Assembly (NCBI RefSeq): GCF_000176515.1
Contig: NZ_ADAQ01000012.1
Location: 310,001-374,000, forward strand
Source: Grimontia hollisae CIP 101886
Lineage (GTDB): Bacteria > Pseudomonadota > Gammaproteobacteria > Enterobacterales > Vibrionaceae
Direction of reading: 5' to 3'
DNA length: 64,000 nucleotides
The position numbers and the translations under genes were made by a program. The notes under the pieces were generated by a model. It saw nothing but the letters and a program-made list of their open reading frames with translations, searched no databases and was not told the DNA's origin. This document shows, one piece after another, positions 43,017 to 53,168 of this stretch. Every line of letters begins with the position of its first letter. Within the stretch, counting starts at the first letter, position 1.

Positions 43017-43412
43017 CTATTCATCGTCCGGCCTTGGGTAGGGAAATTTCACATGCCCTATACGAATGACAAACGTTGTCACAGCTAGGATAAGTCCTGC
43101 AATCGTGATGGAGAGTATCCGCCAATCATCCATGTTTTTCATATCAAGGATCAGGTAGCGGGCCAGGGCGACAATGCCAATATAGAGAGGCATGCGGACA
43201 GGAACTTTCCCCGATTCGAAGAAAACATGCACCATGGCAAGCACTTCAAGGTAAATGAACATCAGTAGCAGGTCGCCGACTGAGACGGAGCGGTTGACGA
43301 GCACCGAATAGATTTCTTCGCCAATCGCGTAGACTGTGGCAATCACAATCAAAATCAGTACGCTGTTTTCCAGCAAGTGAATGAGTTTGGAAAACTTTCT
43401 GTTCTTTGGCAT
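43017..43412 (-). CDS. psiE: PsiE-family phosphate-starvation-inducible membrane protein
   Basis: This 131-residue protein starts at 43412, behind GGTGGTGA; longer in-frame starts would run into the next gene. Four transmembrane helices are visible: NSVLILIVIATVYAIGEEIY, VGDLLLMFIYLEVLAMVHVFF, MPLYIGIVALARYLIL and LSITIAGLILAVTTFVIRIG. The helix-two/three arrangement with FIYLEVLAM is the PsiE signature. PsiE is induced by phosphate starvation in E. coli; its activity is unknown. It is convergent with the glutathione-synthetase-like gene. Confidence 0.85.
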   Translation of the reverse strand: MPKNRKFSKLIHLLENSVLILIVIATVYAIGEEIYSVLVNRSVSVGDLLLMFIYLEVLAMVHVFFESGKVPVRMPLYIGIVALARYLILDMKNMDDWRILSITIAGLILAVTTFVIRIGHVKFPYPRPDDE

Positions 43413-43537
43413 TTTCACCACCATCCCTGAACCAAATGGCAGTGTAGCGATACTTTTACAGGTATGCCGTCTCAATGGCGAGAACGCATCCCTTTCAGGA
43501 GAAAAGAGATGCGTTGAATGGAGGATGAACGCTGGAA

Positions 43538-44458
43538 TCAGCGCACTGAAAGCAGATAGTTCAACGCCCCACGCACGGCGGCAACTTGCGCGTCGTTGCA
43601 CTCTTCGTCTGTCACTGTCGGGCTGTCAGGGTACACTTCCGTGGTAGTGCCATACTGGCAATGGGTAAAACCACTGCATAGGCCCAGTTTCTTCACCGGA
43701 TAGTTAATCACACCTTCCTGTTCAATCGGGACACTGATGATGTTGCCGTTTTCATCCGCCGGTGCGATATGGGTCACTTTACGCACTTCATTAATAATGG
43801 CGGTCTGGAATTCGGTGTTGGGTTGCTCTGAATCGCCAACCAGATAAAAGCCGTCCGGCACGGTATCTGCTTCGTATACTTTGCCGTCACGGGCGGCAAG
43901 CGCGGGGCGGAATTCAGATTCATCGGTATCTGTGGTTTCGTGTAGATCGATATGGGCAAACACCTCAATGCCTAACCTTTTCACCCAGGCCATAACATTT
44001 GCAGCTTCTTCTGACGGGCTATTTTCAATAAAGGAGCGGTTTGGATCCACGGCATAAGGGTTCCAGCGGTTGATGGTTTCATATCCCCACGGGCTGACAC
44101 AGGGGGCAACCAGAAAGTTAAAGTCTCCGGTAAAGTCCAGCGCTTCGGTATCAAGAAACTTTAAAGCGCCATGCACACCGCTGGTTTCGTAACCGTGCAC
44201 GCCACCGGTGATCAGAATGGTCGGTTTAGACGCATCGAAACTGCGGTTTCGGAGACCAAACAGCGGATAACGTGCAGGGTCAAAGGAAAGCGCGCCGTAT
44301 TGTTCCACATCGAAGCGATCTTTTAGCGCATTAATCTTGGTCAGGACATCGTCCTGATAGCTGCGTTTGATGCTGGTGGTTGCCAGCCATTGTGCTTTTT
44401 CTTCTTCACCCCAGGGTGTTCCCGGGATACCGATTGGGTATGTGTTTGGTGTAGTCAT
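43538..44458 (-). CDS. M14-type zinc carboxypeptidase/aspartoacylase-like enzyme
   Basis: This 306-residue enzyme starts at the ATG at 44458, with AGGAAG 8 bases upstream. Zinc ligands appear as His and Glu in ITGGVHGYETSG and as His in VFAHIDLHETTDTDES. The Arg/Asn substrate motif NRWNPYAVDPNRSF matches M14 enzymes, and the C-terminal Glu lies in GTTTEVYPDSP. The family removes acyl groups or C-terminal residues from small amides or peptides, and the exact substrate is not deduced. A LysR gene 57 bases upstream on the same strand probably controls it. Confidence 0.87.
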   Translation of the reverse strand: MTTPNTYPIGIPGTPWGEEEKAQWLATTSIKRSYQDDVLTKINALKDRFDVEQYGALSFDPARYPLFGLRNRSFDASKPTILITGGVHGYETSGVHGALKFLDTEALDFTGDFNFLVAPCVSPWGYETINRWNPYAVDPNRSFIENSPSEEAANVMAWVKRLGIEVFAHIDLHETTDTDESEFRPALAARDGKVYEADTVPDGFYLVGDSEQPNTEFQTAIINEVRKVTHIAPADENGNIISVPIEQEGVINYPVKKLGLCSGFTHCQYGTTTEVYPDSPTVTDEECNDAQVAAVRGALNYLLSVR

Positions 44459-44515
44459 TAATATCTTCCTGGTAGTCATTCGTCAAATAAGGTAACACTG
44501 AAAAGCGGCTGAAGT

Positions 44516-45400
44516 TTACTCTGCATCCGCAATGAGGAAATTTTCTAGCCTGTCAGAGAGCCAGGCTGTCAGGGCGCCGCCGCGCGCATCCATGGCAGTG
44601 ATTTCACCATAAGGTTGCCACTGCATGGCATTCGCATGCCGCAATACTTGTAAGGTGCCACTACGGAGGTATTTTCGTAACAGCATGGAGGGCACATTCG
44701 ACCAGCCGGAACCGTCCAGCACGGCATCACGCAGGTGCTCATAAAACGGCAGTGCGATGTAGTGCGGGGAAACGGGGTCTAGCGCTTTCAGACCTTCATC
44801 GTCAACATAGGCTAATGTGATTTCTGTATAGCGTTCCAAATCGGCACGCTGAATACGCTTCATGGCAGCGAGGGGGTGATCTTTTCTCACCACTGACATC
44901 ATACGAACCTGACCGAGCTTTTTGGCGTTGATGCGCCCAAACGCCCGGGTTTGTGGTAGCAGGCCAAAAGCGACGTCCACCATATTTTCATCCACCATCT
45001 CATAAAGCTCGGGGGGTGGCGCCACATAAATTGACACACTTGAATCGGGAAATTGCTGTTGAATTTCGCGCATGGTTGTGCGCCAGAAAGACTCTGGCAA
45101 GGCATCATCCCGGCCAATCCGAAGGGCCGATTCTATGCCGCTTTCAAATTGCCGGCACTTGGCTTCGATGTCATAGGCAGCTTGCAGGAGGCGCTCACAA
45201 TCGTCATGTATCATTCGCCCAACATCTGTGAGCTTGACGCTGTTTCCTGAGCGGGCGAGCAATTCCACACCTAAGCTGTCTTCCAGTGCACTGATGGCGG
45301 CACTGACCGTGGTGCGGCTTTTCTCCAATTCCCGGGCCGCACCGGCAATCGAACCTTTTTCCACCGCAGTTAAAAACATTTCTATTTGGCTGCTTCGCAT
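44516..45400 (-). CDS. LysR-family transcription regulator
   Basis: This 294-residue protein has an N-terminal winged helix-turn-helix: MFLTAVEKGSIAGAARELEKSRTTVSAAISALEDSLGVELLAR, the usual LysR pattern. An effector domain begins near residue 90 (ALRIGRDDALPESFW). The gene is on the same strand as, and just upstream of, the M14-type enzyme, so it may be co-transcribed with and regulate it. No effector can be deduced. Confidence 0.9.
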   Translation of the reverse strand: MRSSQIEMFLTAVEKGSIAGAARELEKSRTTVSAAISALEDSLGVELLARSGNSVKLTDVGRMIHDDCERLLQAAYDIEAKCRQFESGIESALRIGRDDALPESFWRTTMREIQQQFPDSSVSIYVAPPPELYEMVDENMVDVAFGLLPQTRAFGRINAKKLGQVRMMSVVRKDHPLAAMKRIQRADLERYTEITLAYVDDEGLKALDPVSPHYIALPFYEHLRDAVLDGSGWSNVPSMLLRKYLRSGTLQVLRHANAMQWQPYGEITAMDARGGALTAWLSDRLENFLIADAE

Positions 45401-45542
45401 TTATGCACACCGTGTCATCAATCCTGTCGTCATTGATTTTACGTCTAAATAAATCAGAGAAAAGACCTGGTGACGAAAAAGTTGTCGCTCAGTGGTTAAT
45501 CGGTTTTATCCGTTGAGGGTATTGTGTCCAAAGAGCGTTAAG

Positions 45543-45623
45543 GAATACCCAAGTTACCTTGTGAAATTGGCTTTTTATGCCTGTTACAACTGCGTCAATC
45601 GAACAGAGGTGGTTTGGGTATTC
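45543..45623. repeat. Inverted-repeat element of about 81 bp
   Basis: GAATACCCAA (45543-45552) and TTGGGTATTC (45614-45623) are perfect 10-bp inverted ends, extended with a few mismatches to about 16 bp. They enclose about 61 bases with no coding. The layout is that of a small palindromic dispersed repeat or MITE-like element in the gap before the CDF gene. No second copy was noticed in this window. Confidence 0.5.
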
Positions 45624-45660
45624 TCGCTACTGTCAAAAAATTTGTCACTTGTGAGGATTT

Positions 45661-46371
45661 ATGTCTTGTGAATATACGAAAGAACGCAACTTACTGAAAT
45701 TTTCAACCTTTGCCTGTTTTTGTTTCGCGGCATTGGGAATTGGCTTAGGGATCTGGGCCGGATCCATGGTGATTGTGTTTGACGGCGCTTACTCTCTGGT
45801 CGGCCTGGTACTCTCTTTGATGGCACTGGCAGCCAGCATGTACATCCATAAGCCTGTTGAGAAAGCCAATAAAAAGGTGAAGTCTGTGTCTGAACGTAAA
45901 GCAGCGGTTATTGAATCGCTGGTGGTGTTGACCAAGGGGCTGGTTGTGGGTGTCGTGTGCTTGGTGTCATTCGCCTCTGCAATGCAGGCGATGTTTGATG
46001 GTGGCCGCGAAGTGAATGCAGGCTTTGCACTGGTATTTGGCATTATCAACGTGGTTGGCTGTCTGGTGACCTATATGACCGTTCGTAAACAGTCAGGTAA
46101 ACGCCCTTCTGCCATATTGAAAGCAGAATCAAGCCAATGGCTGATGGACACGGTGATCAGTGCAGCGGTTTTGGTGGGCTTTTTGATCGCGGCAGGCTTG
46201 ATGATGACAGGTTTGGAAGAATATGCAGTTTACGCTGATCCAATGATGGTGATTTTGGCATCGGTATATTTTGCGACGGTTCCGGTGCAAATGATCAGTG
46301 AGTCAACCAAGAAATTGATTGCTGTCCATCAGGCGTCAATCCGTGAAAAGGGCGAGGGTATCTTCGCTTAA
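45661..46371 (+). CDS. Short cation diffusion facilitator-type transporter
   Basis: This 236-residue membrane protein has six hydrophobic helices of the CDF fold. Helix two has VIVFDGAYSLVGLVLSLMAL and helix five has AESSQWLMDTVISAAVLVG, where Asp residues stand at metal-site positions. It ends soon after helix six, lacking the usual C-terminal cytoplasmic domain. CDF proteins export zinc, iron, manganese or cobalt by proton antiport. The second-helix site is reduced to one clear Asp, so metal choice is uncertain. The ribosome site GAGGA precedes the ATG, and a strong terminator follows. Confidence 0.83.
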   Translation: MSCEYTKERNLLKFSTFACFCFAALGIGLGIWAGSMVIVFDGAYSLVGLVLSLMALAASMYIHKPVEKANKKVKSVSERKAAVIESLVVLTKGLVVGVVCLVSFASAMQAMFDGGREVNAGFALVFGIINVVGCLVTYMTVRKQSGKRPSAILKAESSQWLMDTVISAAVLVGFLIAAGLMMTGLEEYAVYADPMMVILASVYFATVPVQMISESTKKLIAVHQASIREKGEGIFA

Positions 46372-46390
46372 TTCAAGAAAAGGTAATGCT

Positions 46391-46416
46391 AAAAAGCAGC
46401 GTCGGCTGCTTTTTTT
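46391..46416 (+). terminator. Terminator of the CDF gene
   Basis: AAAAAGCAGC and GCTGCTTTTTT pair around a 4-base GTCG loop with a T run, 20 bases after the stop codon. Confidence 0.92.
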
Positions 46417-46518
46417 GATCTTGTTATCTTGCGTCGTTTTAGAGGCTGGTCGGAGGCGAGTTTGTCGTAAGAAAACGGTAGAATAGCGAAACACTATGTT
46501 ACCTGAGGAAAAGACACC

Positions 46519-46980
46519 ATGGATAAGCTGAGACTGAAGATTCCCCCTGTGATTGTTGTTGTGCTGGCTCTCGCCTTGATGAAGCTGATTTCCCTTGTTA
46601 CCCCATCCAGTGAGTTTTTGCTTTCCCTTCCTTCTATTCTGCCGTATCTATTGGTGTCTCTGGGCGTAGTTGTTGCGGTGAGTGGGGTGGTGGAGTTTCG
46701 TCGTCATAAAACCACGTTGAACCCCTTGTTGAAAACCGACGCAACCGCCCTGGTGTCTGGCGGTATTTATCAACGTACCCGCAACCCTATGTATCTCGGT
46801 ATGTTGTTAGCGCTTATTGGCGGTATTTTTTACTGGGCGAACCTATTTACTGTCTTGGGATGCGTGGCGTTTGTGGTTTATATGAACCGCTTCCAGATAG
46901 AGCCTGAAGAAGAGTATTTGATTGGGCAGTTTCCTGATGCATTTCCTGAGTACATGATCCGTGTCAGGCGCTGGCTTTAA
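46519..46980 (+). CDS. Isoprenylcysteine carboxyl methyltransferase-like membrane protein
   Basis: This 153-residue protein has four hydrophobic helices and the C-terminal ICMT/PEMT signature: GGIYQRTRNPMYLGMLLALIGG, then NRFQIEPEEEYLIGQFPDAFPEYMIRVRRWL. The His/Arg-Asn-Pro-Met-Tyr and Glu-Glu motifs bind S-adenosylmethionine in this family. Bacterial members have mostly unknown substrates. The ribosome site GAGGAA precedes the ATG. Confidence 0.88.
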   Translation: MDKLRLKIPPVIVVVLALALMKLISLVTPSSEFLLSLPSILPYLLVSLGVVVAVSGVVEFRRHKTTLNPLLKTDATALVSGGIYQRTRNPMYLGMLLALIGGIFYWANLFTVLGCVAFVVYMNRFQIEPEEEYLIGQFPDAFPEYMIRVRRWL

Positions 46981-47121
46981 CCGTTTTCTTTTCTCCGGAG
47001 AGGGAGCGCTTTTCAGCCTTGTTTATCAATAGCATTTGTGCCTTGTAAGAATGTGGAAATGCATGAAGGCGCCAGATTTTTCTTGAATACCTTTTGCCAG
47101 CGTCGGTGAAATGAGCGCAAT

Positions 47122-47152
47122 AAAAACGGGAGTGCCAGTTCTCCCGTTTTTG
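47122..47152. terminator. Bidirectional terminator
   Basis: AAAAACGGGAG and CTCCCGTTTTT form an 11-bp perfect stem with a 9-base loop and A/T flanks. It serves the large unknown gene on the minus strand and can also end the methyltransferase transcript. Confidence 0.92.
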
Positions 47153-47155
47153 TTG

Positions 47156-49735
47156 TTATTTCAGTGTATTCCCTGTGTCTCGCTGTATAGCGTTGTCAGC
47201 TGTCGCCGTCTCTATTTTTATTTTGAAGTAGTGTTTGTGATCGCTGGTGTCGGAATAGCTCAATGCTTCACTGCCGGTATTGAAAAGGGGGATTTCCAGA
47301 TAAAACTTTTTCGTGCCTGCTGCATTTTTCCACAAGCGCACCCGGGCGGGCATCACCAGCAAGGAGGCGGGTAACTTCGGTGCTGGTGTGCCAGTCGTTT
47401 TCCTGATTTCATCAAACAGATAATTCACGGACACATTCAGCAAGTTCATGTCTACATTGTCAAACTCTTGGCTGAGTAAAGGAATATCGACAGAGAGAGT
47501 AAATACCTTGCCGGGACGGATAACAATACCTTTAAAGTTATGGACATGAGTACCGAAATGGAGGGTGTTGAGCTTATGCTGACCGGCAATACCGATGGCA
47601 TCAGCGAGCAACGCCACATCCTTTCCTGCACCGGGTAACGTTTTGTCTTTTGCCGAAAACATAACTTTCCAACTGTAGGGCAGGTGGTTATCCAACGAGG
47701 ATATTTCATAGATCCAGGGTCTGAAAAGTACGGTTCTGCTTCCTGAAAACAATCCTTGCAGCTCTGCTGAACCGCCTTTTTGTGCCTGCAGGTCTCCGGC
47801 AGCCCGCTCATGTTCATCATAAGGTGTGAGATGTAGGTGAGCGATAGAAGGTGGGCGTACATTGACCAAGGAGCCGAAGTCGTCGTGCCTTGGATGGGTA
47901 TAGTGGTTACCACTCAGGCCGCTGTATATATTGCTGTCCGGGTTGCCGGCTCTCGGGGTTTCCCAAAACAGCCGCGTCTTACAATAGGTGACACGGCGGG
48001 AATCCGTCGGTGTGCTGGTAACCACCAGATCGTTCTGGCGTGAGTCTGCCGTAAACACCACGAGGCTTGTCCACCGGAGTGGGTTTCTGTCAGCCTTGTC
48101 GTCATAGGCGGAGGTTTCGAAGGGGTCATACTGGTTGCTGTCGAAATGGTTTTCTGTGCTTCCTGTTTGCATGGAGTTGGAACAGGCACCCATGTAAATA
48201 GCGCCGCCACGATTGCCATAGGCATCAAAGTTACCTAAATCGTTGGATGAGGCGATATATGTCCATTGCCGGTGTACTTCAAGTTTTCCTTCAGGCGTTG
48301 GCCAGCGCTTGTCATCAACCGGGTTGCGACTGCCCAGTGTCGGCTCAGACAGGTATAAACCCCAGCCGTCGTTGTTCACTGCTGCACAACCGATAAAACT
48401 GTTGTGCATATAATCCTCATACCCCCCGGGAAAATACCAACCGTCCAGCCCATTCTCTCTTGCCATTAAGTTAATGTGTGTGTTGTAGGCACCATCAATA
48501 CCGACAAATCCGTTCCATGGCATAGCATCGACAACGATGTTCATGAAATCGTTATATGAAGCCCGCGCGGTGGTGGAGAAATTGCCGGGCAGGTAAGGTG
48601 TCATTTGGGAGAGCAGGGTGTAATGCGCTTCCATATTGTAAAAAGAAACCTCAACGGTTTTGGTGGTTGCTGGCAATCCGCCGGGCACAACCACTGTGGT
48701 CGTCGTGTCGGCACGTTTAATGGGCCTGTGATATACCCGTGTTTCTCCCTGTGCTGAGGGTTTGCTGGTGGTTTGACGGTCTGAGACTTTAATGCCGACC
48801 ATTTTGCCATCGAGTTTTTTGCCAATATTGGCAATACGGGCGACTTCTTTTCCCGTTGCATCAAAGGCGCGTACCCAACGCACTAAAGGAACATCGACTG
48901 TATCATCCAGCAACACTTCCTTTGAATGATTGTACGTGCCCCGTGCAGGCACTGTGATCTCTGTATCTCCTTCTCCATTGTTAAGGGTAAAGCGGGTTAA
49001 CCCTGACCAGACCTGTGGTATACCGAACCGCTTTTGGGGGAGTTGGTTGGGTTGTCCGGCCCAATACTTAGGATTGTTGGGCGTGCTGTTTTCGGCAACC
49101 TTGGGCTGGGGTGGTGTGTGTCCGATAACGATACCGTTACCGCCATCACCGGGATCTTTCAGGCAGCCACTGACGGCGAAATCAAACAAACGGCTGGAGC
49201 CGCATTGAGTATAAATACCGTCATTGTTTGAGCCGCCGATGGGACAGAGTGCGGTAGGGTGCGTGGTGACATCCTTTAATGCACCGGACAAGGCTTTCCG
49301 CCTGACATAACTTCCCTGCCCCCTGAACGTCCCGGATCCTGTGGGTATCAACAGGTTTCCAACGATGGGGAAATACCCTTTTCCCATGATGACATGAAAA
49401 TCGTAACGTGCTTTGGTTGGGGAAATCGGGTCGCCGTTGGTGTCTCTCAGGCGAAGGGCTTGCTCTAATTTGATCTGGTTTCGTTCTGCCATCGCGATAA
49501 CGCTGTTGCGGTCTTTTTGCCATTTTGCCCGCGCCTGCTTGGGAGAGAGGCCGATAGATTCTAGTTCAATTGTCAGTTCGCCGGTTTCAAGAAGGCTGAT
49601 TAACCATTTGTAGAGAAACTTAGCCAGCCGGTTTGAAGTGTCTGCGGTGAAGCGAAAAGGGGAAGTCATGGCGTGCCGTGTTTTGGAGTAACGTTGGTTT
49701 TCGTCGTTCATGCGAAGATACTCTTGCTTGTCCAT
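47156..49735 (-). CDS. Large protein of unknown function
   Basis: This protein of about 859 residues is not recognised. The start at 49735 is a choice: the frame is open to 49867, but that upper part overlaps the katG terminator. ATGs at 49711 and 49669 are alternatives. No signal peptide or transmembrane segment is seen. The N-terminus (TADTSNRLAKFLYKWLISLLETG) is helical. The middle is rich in Trp, Tyr, Asn, Gly and Thr (ENGLDGWYFPGGYEDYMHN, then AVNNDGWGLYLSEPTLGSRNP), which suggests beta structure. The C-terminus contains FTLSVDIPLLSQEFDNVDMNLLNVS in part. Several Cys occur. It stands alone between terminators, and no partner or pathway can be named. Confidence 0.75.
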   Translation of the reverse strand: MDKQEYLRMNDENQRYSKTRHAMTSPFRFTADTSNRLAKFLYKWLISLLETGELTIELESIGLSPKQARAKWQKDRNSVIAMAERNQIKLEQALRLRDTNGDPISPTKARYDFHVIMGKGYFPIVGNLLIPTGSGTFRGQGSYVRRKALSGALKDVTTHPTALCPIGGSNNDGIYTQCGSSRLFDFAVSGCLKDPGDGGNGIVIGHTPPQPKVAENSTPNNPKYWAGQPNQLPQKRFGIPQVWSGLTRFTLNNGEGDTEITVPARGTYNHSKEVLLDDTVDVPLVRWVRAFDATGKEVARIANIGKKLDGKMVGIKVSDRQTTSKPSAQGETRVYHRPIKRADTTTTVVVPGGLPATTKTVEVSFYNMEAHYTLLSQMTPYLPGNFSTTARASYNDFMNIVVDAMPWNGFVGIDGAYNTHINLMARENGLDGWYFPGGYEDYMHNSFIGCAAVNNDGWGLYLSEPTLGSRNPVDDKRWPTPEGKLEVHRQWTYIASSNDLGNFDAYGNRGGAIYMGACSNSMQTGSTENHFDSNQYDPFETSAYDDKADRNPLRWTSLVVFTADSRQNDLVVTSTPTDSRRVTYCKTRLFWETPRAGNPDSNIYSGLSGNHYTHPRHDDFGSLVNVRPPSIAHLHLTPYDEHERAAGDLQAQKGGSAELQGLFSGSRTVLFRPWIYEISSLDNHLPYSWKVMFSAKDKTLPGAGKDVALLADAIGIAGQHKLNTLHFGTHVHNFKGIVIRPGKVFTLSVDIPLLSQEFDNVDMNLLNVSVNYLFDEIRKTTGTPAPKLPASLLVMPARVRLWKNAAGTKKFYLEIPLFNTGSEALSYSDTSDHKHYFKIKIETATADNAIQRDTGNTLK

Positions 49736-49832
49736 TGTTACTGCACTGTAAGACAGGGGGGCTTGACTGCGTGTCTGATTATGGCGACATATGATAGATG
49801 CGAGCTTTTTGCTTTCTTCCGTTGTGGCGAAC

Positions 49833-49858
49833 AAAAAAGCACCGCCAGAGGCGGTGCA
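49833..49858 (-). terminator. Terminator of katG
   Basis: GCACCGCC and GGCGGTGC pair around an AGA loop, followed on the minus strand by TTTTTTG. Confidence 0.93.
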
Positions 49859-49878
49859 AAAGTGCACATTGCGTCGTG

Positions 49879-52101
<2,223 letters not shown>

Positions 52102-53168
52102 TTATTGTCTTGCCAACAGCTTCTTCTATTTGGGGTTTCTCTTATTCAGTGCAGTTGCATTAATCGCATTTCTACGCTTCATCAATATTTTTGAATGAAG
52201 CTCAAAAAACGAATATCGTTATCCGACAATATCCAACATAGACATTGTTAGGTTGATAAAAATCTACAGGCGTAAATATCCATCAGCCTATAGCTGCTTA
52301 ATATCTTATGTTCAAAATAGGTAGGCAGCGAATGAAGCTGCATATTCACCTATTTGAGTGCTAGTCGGTTGTATTTTCGAACTAAACAATCAAGGGATTG
52401 ATAATGGTTAGATATTCTTTATATGAACGCTGTCCATTTATTCATCATGAATGGATTATAGAGAGTGAATCGTCATTATATAAAAGGGAATATTTCGATG
52501 GCATCGATTGGTAAAAACGAAAATGAAACATCAAAATTTATATCATAATGTATTAAATTATTAATATCATAGGTTTTATTTTGTTTTTCTTTGGTGTGAT
52601 TTTGGCGGTAACATCATAAAATCTGACCTGAAATTAAATTTATTCTGGTCAATTGGAGAATATGTAATTGTGATTATATGAAACCCTTTGCTTTGTTCTA
52701 TCTTTAAGAATAGTGACAAATTTTAAAACATCCAACAGAAAATAATTATCACTGACGTGCAACAAGTAAAACAAACATCATCGACATTACGCTGGCTATG
52801 GCTCTATCTTGACATGACAAGAGATCCTCCTGTCGGGCGAGTTGGCATCGCTGTGCTCTTTGTTGTCCTTTTTTATGAATTTTTGAGGATAGACGGGGTG
52901 GGCTCGCTGAAAAAAACGGAGAAAAGATGTTGATATGTGTGTGGTGCCCCAAAATAGGGCGTGCAGAATCGAACGTTCATAAGCATCGAGCTGGTTCTTT
53001 TTTCAAGAAAAATCTCGTGAGTTATTCTTTTTATGAGGAAATAATCACAATTTCATGTTCTGTCGTATAAATTTGTAAATAGAGGGGTAAATGTAAGACG
53101 ACATCAAATAAAAACATCACAAAAAAATATTCAAAGTGCTTAATTAATTTATAAATGGCTAGAATAAA
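52102..53168. promoter_or_regulatory. AT-rich intergenic region before the toxin gene
   Basis: About 1.07 kb separates katG from the toxin gene and must contain both divergent promoters. A stem-loop at 52315-52355 has 8-bp outer arms (AAATAGGT/ACCTATTT) and an inner GCAGC/GCTGC stem. A 36-codon frame with a good ribosome site starts at 52404. A stopped 39-codon frame with a hydrophobic segment lies at 52814-52933 and has no ribosome site. No tRNA, integrase or insertion sequence is seen. Composition shifts to very AT-rich from about 52.5 kb onward. Confidence 0.5.
52404..52514 (+). CDS. Possible small protein of 36 residues
   Basis: The ATG at 52404 has AAGGG 7 bases before it. The product, beginning MVRYSLYERCPFIHHEWII, has many aromatic residues and one Cys. 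Nothing resembling a known family is seen. It could be a small peptide gene or a gene remnant in the AT-rich stretch before the toxin. Confidence 0.25.
   Translation: MVRYSLYERCPFIHHEWIIESESSLYKREYFDGIDW

Noticed and set aside
49736-49867. Longer N-terminus for the unknown 859-residue protein
   Set aside because: The extra 44 codons run through the katG terminator hairpin and have no ribosome site.
52814-52933. 39-residue membrane peptide before the toxin
   Set aside because: It has a hydrophobic segment but no ribosome site and an overlapping frame on the other strand is equally open.
52935-52985. tRNA 3' end as an integration site (TTCGATT loop and CCA on the minus strand)
   Set aside because: The arm sequences do not pair and the distance from loop to CCA is too long for a tRNA.
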